Assembly (NCBI GenBank): GCA_023382455.1
Contig: JAHDVX010000001.1
Span: 1-64,000 of the forward strand
Source of the DNA: Flavobacteriales bacterium
GTDB taxonomy: Bacteria; Bacteroidota; Bacteroidia; Flavobacteriales_F; PHOS-HE28
Length of the DNA stretch: 64,000 nucleotides
Direction: 5' to 3'
The translations under genes and the position numbers were made by a program. Every line of letters begins with the position of its first letter. The stretch's first letter is position 1. The notes beneath the pieces are model-generated. The model was not told the origin of the DNA and searched no databases. It was given only the letters and a program-made list of their open reading frames with translations. Positions 19,960-27,864 of this stretch are shown here, piece after piece.

Positions 19960-20035
19960 CCATGTGCGGGCCCATGTGTCCGTCACTGGTATGTCATACC
20001 TGCGCCAAAGCGCCCCCGGCAGATGAGGCCATGTG
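19960..20035. repeat. Three CCATGTG repeats upstream of the haem receptor
   Basis: CCATGTG occurs at 19960-19966, 19972-19978 and 20029-20035. The first two are direct repeats 12 bp apart, about one helical turn, in the region expected to hold the receptor promoter. This could be a regulator-binding site; the motif is short enough that chance is not excluded. Confidence 0.3.
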
Positions 20036-20049
20036 CCGGGGGGCTTTGG
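20005..20049 (-). terminator. Large hairpin after the T9SS HmuY-like gene
   Basis: CCAAAGC plus a C/G-rich arm pairs with its complement across a 10-nt loop, with a one-base bulge, giving a stem of about 16 bp. It lies 16 bp beyond the stop of the minus-strand gene at 20066. The stem ends in AAAGC/GCTTT as other terminators here do, but no clear T-run follows, so it may act as a weak terminator or as 3'-end protection. Confidence 0.5.
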
Positions 20050-20065
20050 TAAAGGCCATGAATGA

Positions 20066-21310
20066 TCACTCAACCACGAGCTTGGTGTTCACCACCTTGC
20101 CGGCGGCCTCGAAGCGCAGGGCGTAGATGCCCGGCTTGAGACCACTCACGTCCAGCGTGCGGTTCGTGAGGCCGTTAAGCCCGCCGAATGCCTGCTGCAT
20201 GACCTGTTGGCCGGCCGTATTGAACACATGAAGCACGCCCTTGGAGGCATTCACGTCGAACACCAATTGGACCTGCCCGTTGGGGGCGGGGTTGGGCCAT
20301 GCGGCCAGTGTGCCCTGGTCGGCCCCGGTTTCAGCCACGCCCATGTTGCTCACCAGTTCCTGGGTGAAGGTCATGTCACCGTTGGCGCTGCCGCCGTATC
20401 CGATGAAGATGAGCTTCCAGATGTTGCCGGCCACATCCTTCACGAAGTAGGTACGGTCAGCCACCGTGGTGTAGGCTCCTTGGTTGAAGTCATAGGATTT
20501 CCAGTCGGATCCGATCACATTCATCTGGGTGCTGAACACCCCGGAAGTCCAAAGTGCGTCGCCGGTGGGTACACCGTCCACTTGCAGGGCGGTGACGCCC
20601 TTGTTCTGCAACACGCCGGCCACCGGGTAGGGCGTGGGCACGAAGCCGGTGTACTTGGTGAAGGTGAGATCCCAGTCGGTGGTGGCCGGCTCACGGTCCA
20701 AGGTGGCATTGGTGTCGAAGGACCAGTAGCCGAAGTTCTTGCCCGTGAAGTTCGCCTTCACCACTTGCGCATCCTGCAGGTCCGTGCCGTCCAGGTTGGC
20801 GTAGGTGAAGGAATAGACTCCACCGGCCAACGAGTTGATGCGCAGCTTTTTCCAGGTGGTACCATCCGCCAACAGGATCGCATAGACCTTGTTACCGGCG
20901 ATCACATGGGTGACCATGTTGTACACACCCCAGCCTACGTTCAGGCCATCGGGATTGCTCAGGTCGTTCCCGTGGGTAAGCGCACCGGCGGACCAGCTGG
21001 TATCCTGATTCTGGATCAGGGTCCAGTTCGCGGTATCGGCCGTGGTCAAGGCATCCCAATCACCGATGCCGGCCGTGGTCTCATAGATGGACAATCCTTT
21101 GGCGGTATTCACCAGGATGGAGCTGCTGAAGCCGGTCATCTCGAAGGCCAGGTCCCATTCGGCCATGGCGGCTACGCCAGCTTCGCCGTTCTGGAGGCTG
21201 TACCAGACCTGCTCCGCATTGCCCGGAGCGGTGGAAACAGTAACGGAAGTTTGAGCCCCGGCAGTGGTGGCCAACCCGGCCAGGAACAGAGGGAGTATGG
21301 TTCGTTTCAT
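20066..21310 (-). CDS. HmuY-like secreted protein with T9SS sorting domain
   Basis: A 414-residue protein. ATG 21310 gives signal peptide MKRTILPLFLAGLATTAGAQ. Residues of about 20-330 are a paralogue of the lipoprotein at 16602-17579: EQVWYSLQNG...AEWDLAFEM matches DQVWFDLGSH...MDWDLAFEC, and VIGSDWKSYDFNQGAYTTVADRTYFVKD matches VIGYDWKDYSFESATYEVYADRIYIVQD. The last 80 or so residues (AAWPNPAPNGQVQLVFDV... to KVVNTKLVVE) are a type A T9SS sorting domain, so this form is secreted or attached through T9SS rather than by a lipid. It lies just upstream of the receptor gene on the same strand. A released haem scavenger is inferred. Confidence 0.82.
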   Translation of the reverse strand: MKRTILPLFLAGLATTAGAQTSVTVSTAPGNAEQVWYSLQNGEAGVAAMAEWDLAFEMTGFSSSILVNTAKGLSIYETTAGIGDWDALTTADTANWTLIQNQDTSWSAGALTHGNDLSNPDGLNVGWGVYNMVTHVIAGNKVYAILLADGTTWKKLRINSLAGGVYSFTYANLDGTDLQDAQVVKANFTGKNFGYWSFDTNATLDREPATTDWDLTFTKYTGFVPTPYPVAGVLQNKGVTALQVDGVPTGDALWTSGVFSTQMNVIGSDWKSYDFNQGAYTTVADRTYFVKDVAGNIWKLIFIGYGGSANGDMTFTQELVSNMGVAETGADQGTLAAWPNPAPNGQVQLVFDVNASKGVLHVFNTAGQQVMQQAFGGLNGLTNRTLDVSGLKPGIYALRFEAAGKVVNTKLVVE

Positions 21311-21405
21311 GGTGGCGCAAAGGACCGGCGGGGCCATTTCGCGAGCCATACCCCGATCGTGGTATTCATCGCGGGCTTTGTCACGGAAATGTGCTTAGCC
21401 TTAAG

Positions 21406-21422
21406 GGTTCTTCGAGGCACCC
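21406..21422 (+). repeat. 17-bp repeat, copy 1
   Basis: GGTTCTTCGAGGCACCC, identical to 51362-51378. Both copies are intergenic. This one lies between the HmuY-like gene and the divergent histidine kinase gene. Confidence 0.5.
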
Positions 21423-21513
21423 TACAGGCCGGCCCGGCCACCTTCCAACAGATGTGAAGGAAAATGCCGTGCGCGGGATCCATGCCTAACATTGTGGAGC
21501 CTGCCTTCCGCAC

Positions 21514-22848
21514 ATGCGCCGCCGCACCTTGGGCATATTGATCCTGCTGGCCGTCCTGAGCCTCACCGGAGTGGTGACCACACAGGTGATCTGGCTGAAC
21601 CGGGCCCAGCAGCACGAGCAGGAGCAGGCCGCCCTGCAACAGCAGCGGCAGCAGCAGCTGGACAAGCAATTCAACGACCGGGTAGTGATCGCGCTCACGG
21701 ATGTCACCGAGCGGATTCTCTCCATCACCAAGGACCCGAGCGACCTCTTCGATGCGGTAAAACAGGAACGACCGAACTACTTCGCGGTGACGATCAACGA
21801 CACGATCCACCCCTACCTGCTGGAGTCTTTGCTGAAGCAGGAATTCAAGCGGCGGGACATCAATGAGGATTTCGAGTACGGCATTTATGACTGCTTCACG
21901 GACAGCATCGTGTACGGCAACTACGTGGGCCAGGGTGACAGCCTGGCGCCGGATTCGGCGCGCCACAGCCGCCTGCTGAAGCTGGACAAGGACGGGCACT
22001 ACTTCGGGGTCTACTTCCCCCGGCGAACGGCCACGGTATGGCCGGACGCCGGCGGCAGCACCATCACCTGGGCCTACCCGGCGGTGGTCACGTTGATCGT
22101 GTTCGCCTTCTTCGTTTACAGCCTTTGGGTGATCCTGCGGCAGAAGCGGCTGGACGAGATGAAGAATGACTTCATCGGCAACATGACGCACGAGCTCAAG
22201 ACGCCGATCAGCACCATCGCCCTCAGCAGCGAAGTGCTGTCGGACCCCGGGATCATCCATGAACCGGACCGGCTGCGGAGTTATGCCGGGATCATCCGCA
22301 CGGAGAACGAGCGGCTGCGCCAGCAGGTGGAGCGGGTGCTGCAGCTGGCCTCCATGGAGAACCTCGCCCAGAAGCTCAAGTTGGAGGCCGTGGACCTGCA
22401 CGGGGTGATCCAGGACACGGTGGACTCGTTCGACATCCTGCTGAAGGAGCGCGGAGGCCGGTGCACCTTGGACCTGCAGGCCGCAGCACCCTTCGTTCAC
22501 GGAGACCGGGTACACGTGGGCAACATCCTCTTCAACCTGGTTGACAACGCCGTGAAGTACTCGAAGGATGCGCCCGAGATCCGCATCAGTACCCGGAACC
22601 GGCCGGGCCTGGTGCTGGTGGAGGTGGCCGACAAGGGCATCGGCATGCACAAGGAGGACCTGCGCAACATCTTCGAGCGCTTCTTCCGGATCCACACCGG
22701 CAACGTACACGACGTGAAGGGATTCGGCCTTGGCCTGCACTACGTGGCCGGCATGATGCGTGCACATGGCGGCAAGGTCCGCGTGGAAAGCAGCTGGGGC
22801 AAGGGCAGCACCTTCACCTTGGAGTTTCCCTCCCTGAATGAAACCTGA
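21514..22848 (+). CDS. Sensor histidine kinase
   Basis: A 444-residue inner-membrane kinase of a two-component system. One transmembrane helix lies at about residues 7-27, a periplasmic sensor domain of about 160 residues follows, and a second helix spans about 188-208. The HisKA domain has the phospho-accepting H226 in NMTHELKTP. The ATPase domain contains the N box NLVDNAVKYS, the G1 box DKGIGM and the G2 box GFGLGL. A glutamine-rich segment (EQEQAALQQQRQQQ) follows the first helix. The response-regulator gene starts 12 bp downstream. Its neighbourhood suggests control of the haem locus, by inference only. Confidence 0.95.
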   Translation: MRRRTLGILILLAVLSLTGVVTTQVIWLNRAQQHEQEQAALQQQRQQQLDKQFNDRVVIALTDVTERILSITKDPSDLFDAVKQERPNYFAVTINDTIHPYLLESLLKQEFKRRDINEDFEYGIYDCFTDSIVYGNYVGQGDSLAPDSARHSRLLKLDKDGHYFGVYFPRRTATVWPDAGGSTITWAYPAVVTLIVFAFFVYSLWVILRQKRLDEMKNDFIGNMTHELKTPISTIALSSEVLSDPGIIHEPDRLRSYAGIIRTENERLRQQVERVLQLASMENLAQKLKLEAVDLHGVIQDTVDSFDILLKERGGRCTLDLQAAAPFVHGDRVHVGNILFNLVDNAVKYSKDAPEIRISTRNRPGLVLVEVADKGIGMHKEDLRNIFERFFRIHTGNVHDVKGFGLGLHYVAGMMRAHGGKVRVESSWGKGSTFTLEFPSLNET

Positions 22849-22860
22849 TCACGAAGCAAG

Positions 22861-23574
22861 ATGCAGAACGACGGACCGAAAACGGGAATAGGCACCCTGA
22901 TGCTGGTGGAGGACGACCCCAACCTGGGGTTGGTGATCCAAGATGCACTGAAGCGCCAAGGCTACGCGGTGGACCTGTTCCGGGACGGCAAGGAAGGGTT
23001 GCAACATTTCAACCGGCACCGGTACGACCTGTGCCTGCTGGACGTGATGCTGCCGCAGAAGGACGGGCTGAGCTTGGCGGAGGACATCCGCCGCACGGAC
23101 GGCCGCGTGCCCATCATCTTCCTCACGGCCAAGGGGCAGACCGAGGACCGCATCGCGGGCTTCAAGGCCGGCGGGGACGACTACATCACCAAGCCGTTCA
23201 GCAAGGAAGAGTTGCTGCTGCGGATCGAGGCCATCCTTCGGCGCACCCGCGCCAAAGGCCCTGCGCCGGACGACCGCACGGTGTTCCAGTTGGGTGCGTT
23301 CGAGTTCGACAGTGCGAACAACACCCTGAAGCATCCGGCCGGGGAGCGGCGCCTGACCAAGAAGGAATCCGCCGTGCTGCGCCTGCTCAGCATGCACCCG
23401 GACCAGGTGCTGCCGCGCGAACTGCTGCTCAACATGGTCTGGGGCGACGACAGCTACTTCCTGGGCCGCAGCCTGGACGTGTTCATCAGCCGCCTGCGCA
23501 AGTACCTGAAGGATGACCCGAACGTGCGCATCGTGAACGTGCACGGGGTGGGCTTCAAGATGCAGGTGGACTGA
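22861..23574 (+). CDS. OmpR/PhoB-type response regulator
   Basis: A 237-residue DNA-binding regulator. The receiver domain (about 12-125) has the acidic pair EDD (17-19), the phospho-acceptor D61 in LCLLDVMLPQKDG, and the conserved Lys in DDYITKPFSKEEL. The C-terminal winged helix (about 140-237) contains LTKKESAVLRLL, the transactivation-loop region VLPRELLLNMVWGDDSYFLG and RSLDVFISRLRKYL. It is the partner of the kinase encoded immediately upstream. Targets cannot be read from sequence. Confidence 0.96.
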   Translation: MQNDGPKTGIGTLMLVEDDPNLGLVIQDALKRQGYAVDLFRDGKEGLQHFNRHRYDLCLLDVMLPQKDGLSLAEDIRRTDGRVPIIFLTAKGQTEDRIAGFKAGGDDYITKPFSKEELLLRIEAILRRTRAKGPAPDDRTVFQLGAFEFDSANNTLKHPAGERRLTKKESAVLRLLSMHPDQVLPRELLLNMVWGDDSYFLGRSLDVFISRLRKYLKDDPNVRIVNVHGVGFKMQVD

Positions 23575-23660
23575 CCGCCAAGGCGGAAGGAAACGCCCCA
23601 AACGGCAGCGACGCGCGTTTTTCAACGCACGCCGCCACCTTCCCTACCCTGTAGGGGCGC

Positions 23661-24116
23661 TCAGCTTCCGCTGAGCAATTTCTTCACGATCGCCGCCACG
23701 GCACTGCCGTCCGCACGGCCGGCCACCTTCTCGTTCACCGCCTTCATGGCCCGGCCCATGTCCTTCATGGAGGTTGCACCCACCTGCGTGAGCACGGTCT
23801 TCACCACGCCCTCCAGCTCGTCCCCGCCCAGCTGCGCGGGCAGGAAGGATTCGAGGATCGCGGCCTGGGCATCCTCCTCGGCGGCCAGGTCTGCCCGGCC
23901 CTGCTGATGGTAGATGGCCGCGGCCTCGGTGCGTTGCTTGTGCAGCTTCTGCAAGATGCGCAGGGCGGCCTCGCTGCTCACCTCGTGGGAACCGCCCTCT
24001 TTGGTCAACTCCAGCAGGAGCGCGCTTTTGATGGCGCGGAGCACGTTGAGCCGGTCCTTGTCGCGGGCCAGCATGGCGGCCTTGATGTCATCGTCGATGC
24101 GCTGCTGAAGTTCCAT
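23661..24116 (-). CDS. GatB/YqeY domain protein
   Basis: A 151-residue cytoplasmic protein that is all YqeY domain (MELQQRIDDDIKAAMLARDK, ALLLELTKEGG, FLPAQLGGDELEGVV, DMGRAMKAVNEKVAGRADGS). The domain is homologous to the tRNA-binding C-terminus of GatB amidotransferase; the function of the free protein is unclear. It starts 6 bp after the ftsZ stop and is the last gene of the dcw operon, a position I recall as common in Bacteroidota. Confidence 0.92.
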   Translation of the reverse strand: MELQQRIDDDIKAAMLARDKDRLNVLRAIKSALLLELTKEGGSHEVSSEAALRILQKLHKQRTEAAAIYHQQGRADLAAEEDAQAAILESFLPAQLGGDELEGVVKTVLTQVGATSMKDMGRAMKAVNEKVAGRADGSAVAAIVKKLLSGS

Positions 24117-24122
24117 GGCCGA

Positions 24123-25700
24123 TCAATCCACGTTGTCGTGCAGGTAGGGGTTGTTCCGGCGCAGTTCCACCTGGCGCTCCCCCATCTCGTTGGTGCCCTC
24201 GGTGAGGGTGTAGCGGCTGATGTTGCTGTCCGTGCTGTGCGGGGTGTCGCCGAGGACGACATTCCTGCGCATGTAGGCCGGTTCACGCTCCATCTCGGCC
24301 AGTCCTCCGGGGGTGCGCAGGCGCATGTTCACTTCGCGCATCTGGGCCAGCCGGTCCTCCACGCGGGCCTGGTGCTCAGCAGGGGTGAACGTAGTGGCCT
24401 GCGGCCGTTGCTCCGCCGGTTGGCCCATCTGCGCCACCGGGGCCGCGGGCGTTTCCACAAGGTCATTCTCATGCAGCTCATGCACCACCTTCTCCTCCTT
24501 CACGGCGGAGGGAACGGCGGCCGTCGGGGCCTCGGCCTCGAACGCCAGGCGAGGCTGTACCTGGACCACCGGCTCCACGGGTTTCAGGTAAGGCTCATTG
24601 GACACGGCCTCGGGTGCTTTGGCCTGCTGGGCAAGGCCTTGCAGGGGGTTGGTGATCGGCGCGGTGATCATGGTGGGCAGGTCCGCGTCCAGGGCGTTCA
24701 CCTTCCGTTCGGGCAGGCGCTGCTCCAGGCTGCTGCCGATCTCGTTCTGGTTGAAGCCGGTGGCGATCACCGTGATGCGGATCCGGTCACCCAGGGTTTC
24801 ATCGGTGCAATAGCCCCAGATCACGTCGGCGGTGCTGCCCGCCTGGCTTTGGATGAAGTCGGTCACCTCGGACATCTCGTCCATGGAGATGTTGCGCGTG
24901 CCGAGCGCGATGTTGAGCAGCACGTACTTGGCGCCCTTGATATCATTGTCATTCAACAGGGGCGAAGCCAGCGCTTCCTCGGCGGCGCGGATGGCCCGGT
25001 CTTCTCCTTCGGCCTCGGCCATGCCCATGATGGCCACGCCGCTGCCGGACATGACGGTGCGCACATCCTCGAAATCCACGTTCACCGTGCCGGTCATGGT
25101 GATGATCTCGGCGATGCCGCGGGCGGCGGTGGCGAGCACATTGTCCGCATGGGCGAAGGCCTCGGAGATGTCGAGGTTTCCGTAGAGGTCGCGCAGGCGG
25201 TCGTTGTTGATCACCAGCAGGGTGTCCACGGCCTGGCGCATTTCCTCGATGCCCTGCGCCGCCTGCTGGATGCGCTTGCGGCCTTCCCAGTTGAAGGGCA
25301 CGGTAACGATGCCGACGGTGAGGATGCCCATGTCCCGGGCGATGCGTGCCACCACCGGGGCCGCCCCCGTGCCGGTGCCGCCGCCCATGCCGGCGGTGAC
25401 GAAGAGCATCTTGGTGCGGGTGCTGAGCAGTTCACGGATCTCCTCGATGCTCTCCTGTGCCGCGGCCGATCCGCGCTCGGGCTTGCTGCCAGCGCCGAGG
25501 CCCTCGGTCAGGGAAACGCCGAGTTGGAGCTTCACGGGCACGGGGCTCATGTCCAGGGCCTGCTTGTCGGTGTTGCAGATCACGAAGTCCACGCCCTTGA
25601 TGCCCTTGGCGTGCATGTGGTTGACGGCGTTGCCGCCGCCGCCTCCCACTCCGATCACTTTGATGATGGATGAGAGCTCCTTGGGAAGGTCGAATTTCAT
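24123..25700 (-). CDS. ftsZ: Cell division GTPase FtsZ
   Basis: Tubulin-like GTPase that forms the division ring. The 525-residue product is longer than the roughly 380-residue proteobacterial protein because of a C-terminal linker, as is typical in Bacteroidota. The nucleotide site has VIGVGGGGGNAVNHM (15-29) and the tubulin signature GGGTGTG (106-112); the T7-loop region is NVDFEDVRTVM. The linker is rich in Pro, Ala, Val and Glu (about 340-450), then a basic tail (RRNNPYLHDNVD) presumably contacts FtsA. It is the penultimate gene of the dcw operon, 44 bp after ftsA. Confidence 0.98.
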   Translation of the reverse strand: MKFDLPKELSSIIKVIGVGGGGGNAVNHMHAKGIKGVDFVICNTDKQALDMSPVPVKLQLGVSLTEGLGAGSKPERGSAAAQESIEEIRELLSTRTKMLFVTAGMGGGTGTGAAPVVARIARDMGILTVGIVTVPFNWEGRKRIQQAAQGIEEMRQAVDTLLVINNDRLRDLYGNLDISEAFAHADNVLATAARGIAEIITMTGTVNVDFEDVRTVMSGSGVAIMGMAEAEGEDRAIRAAEEALASPLLNDNDIKGAKYVLLNIALGTRNISMDEMSEVTDFIQSQAGSTADVIWGYCTDETLGDRIRITVIATGFNQNEIGSSLEQRLPERKVNALDADLPTMITAPITNPLQGLAQQAKAPEAVSNEPYLKPVEPVVQVQPRLAFEAEAPTAAVPSAVKEEKVVHELHENDLVETPAAPVAQMGQPAEQRPQATTFTPAEHQARVEDRLAQMREVNMRLRTPGGLAEMEREPAYMRRNVVLGDTPHSTDSNISRYTLTEGTNEMGERQVELRRNNPYLHDNVD

Positions 25701-25744
25701 GGGAAGGAAGTTTACAGGGTTGGGTGGTCGGGTTGCGGTTGCGG

Positions 25745-27019
25745 TCAGGCTTCGTCGTCGCGGAAGATGTCGCGCACCAGGTCGAAGAACTTGCCCATGG
25801 GTGTGCCTTGGGTGAGGACTTTCTCGCGGGTGGCGGGGCCATCCATGTGGCTCCGGTGCTGCTCCAAGTGATTGAACCCACGGAGCACCAGGCCCACGCC
25901 GGTGGCGAACAGCGGGCTGGTGACATCCTCCACCTTGCTGTTGGCCAGGTGTTCATTGGGGTAGCCGATGCGGGTGCTCATGCCGGTAACGTACTCGGTG
26001 AGGTGGCGCAGGTGCTTGAGCTGCGCGCCTCCGCCGGTGAGCACGATGCCGCCGCTGAGCTGCTTTTCCAGGCCGCTGTTCTTGATCTCGAAGTACACGT
26101 GGTCCAGGATCTCCTCCATGCGGCTTTGGATGATGTGGGCCAGGTTCTTCAGGCTGATCTCCTTGGGATCGCGCCCGCGCAGACCGGGGATGCACACCAC
26201 CTCGTTCTCCTTGTTCTCCGAGGCCAAGGCGCTGCCGAAACGGCTCTTGAGCAGTTCGGCCTGGTCGCGCAGGATGGCGCAGCCCATCTTGATGTCGTCC
26301 GTGATCACATTGCCGCCGAAGGGGATCACGGCGGTATGGCGGATGATCTGGTCGCTGAAGATGGCGATGTCGGTGGTGCCTCCGCCGATGTCCACCAGCA
26401 CCACGCCGGCCTCCTTCTCCTCGGTGCTGAGCACGGCATCGGCGCTGGCCAGGGGTTCCAGGATCAGCCCGGTGACATCGAGGTTGGCGCGGGCCACGCA
26501 CTTGTTGATGTTGCGGGCGGCGGTCACTTGGCCGGTGATGATGTGGAAGTTGGCCTCGAGCCTCACCCCGCTCATGCCGATGGGGTTCTTGATGCCCTGC
26601 TCGCCGTCCACGCAGAACTCCTGGGGCAGCACGTGGATGATCTCCTCCCCGGGCACCATGGCGAGCTTGAACATGTCACCGACCAATTGATCGATGTCGC
26701 CTTGGCGGATCTCGTCATCGTTGCTCCGTCGGGTGATCATGCCGCTGTGGTGCATGCTGCGGATGTGCTGTCCGGCGATGCCCACGTTCACGTTGGTGAT
26801 CTCCACGCCGGCGCTGTCCTCGGCCTGCTGCACGGCTGCCTGGATGCTCTCAACGGTGCGCTGGATGTTGGTGACCACGCCCCGGCTCACTCCGTCGCTG
26901 CGGCTCTTGCCCATGCCCAGGATCTCCAGCTTGCCTTGCTCGTTCTTGCGGCCCACGATGCAGGCGATCTTGGTGGTGCCGATGTCCAGGCCGGCCACTA
27001 TTTCCTCGTTGTGCTCCAT
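25745..27019 (-). CDS. ftsA: Cell division protein FtsA
   Basis: Actin-like ATPase that anchors FtsZ to the membrane. The 424-residue product starts MEHNEEIVAGLDIGTTKIAC (phosphate-1 motif). It contains VVLVDIGGGTTDIAIF (phosphate-2) and GIVLTGGGAQLKHLRHL (adenosine motif), with the FtsA-specific 1C domain between. The C-terminus (FDLVRDIFRDDEA) resembles the amphipathic membrane-targeting helix. The frame runs open to 27292, but the start at 27019 gives the family N-terminus, and upstream codons overlap ftsQ. Confidence 0.97.
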   Translation of the reverse strand: MEHNEEIVAGLDIGTTKIACIVGRKNEQGKLEILGMGKSRSDGVSRGVVTNIQRTVESIQAAVQQAEDSAGVEITNVNVGIAGQHIRSMHHSGMITRRSNDDEIRQGDIDQLVGDMFKLAMVPGEEIIHVLPQEFCVDGEQGIKNPIGMSGVRLEANFHIITGQVTAARNINKCVARANLDVTGLILEPLASADAVLSTEEKEAGVVLVDIGGGTTDIAIFSDQIIRHTAVIPFGGNVITDDIKMGCAILRDQAELLKSRFGSALASENKENEVVCIPGLRGRDPKEISLKNLAHIIQSRMEEILDHVYFEIKNSGLEKQLSGGIVLTGGGAQLKHLRHLTEYVTGMSTRIGYPNEHLANSKVEDVTSPLFATGVGLVLRGFNHLEQHRSHMDGPATREKVLTQGTPMGKFFDLVRDIFRDDEA

Positions 27020-27057
27020 CTTGCTATGCGCTCTTTCGGGCTTTGTTGTTACAGTGT

Positions 27058-27864
27058 TCAGTAAGCGGTCCGCCGGGTGCATACCACTTGGTCGTCGAAC
27101 CGGAGGTCGATGGTGGCGTACCGGCGCCAGTCGGTTTGCGGGATGCCTTCCCGGTAGAACAGGCGCAGCTTGGCCAGCCGCTGGTGCAGGTGGCTTCCGT
27201 CGCCGATGCGGATGCGGGCCATGCCCACGGCGGGGATCAGGGTGATCTCGCCATCGGCCTCCACCACGGCCTGGGTGAAGAGTGCCTTCCACAGTGGGTC
27301 GCTGCCCAAGGTGAGTGCCATGGTGTAGAGGGCGCGGCTATGGCCGTTGGCCACCAGGCTGTCGGTGGCTTCGGCCAGGTTGACGGGTGCACCGTTCGCG
27401 TAGGGCTCGGCCAGCTGGCCGGTGGCCACCAGCACGCGGGCGGTGAAGTTGTCGTTGAGCGGCATGGTCCATCCTTCCTTGTCGATGTAGAAGCCGGATC
27501 CGTCGGCGTTCAACACGCGGATGATGGGCTCGCGTTGGCGCGCCTTCACATGCAGGATGCCGTCCATGGTGTGGTACACATCGGCCTCGGCCACGCATGG
27601 AATGGCGCGCAGGTGGCGCTCGATGGCGGTCTCGTCCACCCGGCCTACCGGGGTGCCGATCACGGGGCCGGCTCCTTGAAGCACTTCCTGCTTGATGGCC
27701 TCCCCGTCGATGAAGTGTACGCCGTCGGCCTGATCCATGTCCACGCGGATATCGCGCACCGGCAGGCTTCCGCCGCTCTTCTCCACGAAGCCCAAGGCGG
27801 CCAGCACGGCCACGCCTGCGGCGATCTTCGCCACCACGCGCGCGATATGCCGGGCCTTGCTCAT
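27058..27864 (-). CDS. ftsQ: Cell division protein FtsQ/DivIB
   Basis: A 268-residue bitopic membrane protein of the divisome. A single transmembrane helix lies at about residues 10-28 (VVAKIAAGVAVLAALGFV). A POTRA-like domain follows (LPVRDIRVDMDQADGVHFID, AIERHLRAIPCVAEADVYHT, LHVKARQREPI), then the beta domain. ATG 27864 overlaps the murC stop (ATGA). Sequence conservation is low, as expected for FtsQ, but position between murC and ftsA and topology make the call firm. Confidence 0.9.
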   Translation of the reverse strand: MSKARHIARVVAKIAAGVAVLAALGFVEKSGGSLPVRDIRVDMDQADGVHFIDGEAIKQEVLQGAGPVIGTPVGRVDETAIERHLRAIPCVAEADVYHTMDGILHVKARQREPIIRVLNADGSGFYIDKEGWTMPLNDNFTARVLVATGQLAEPYANGAPVNLAEATDSLVANGHSRALYTMALTLGSDPLWKALFTQAVVEADGEITLIPAVGMARIRIGDGSHLHQRLAKLRLFYREGIPQTDWRRYATIDLRFDDQVVCTRRTAY

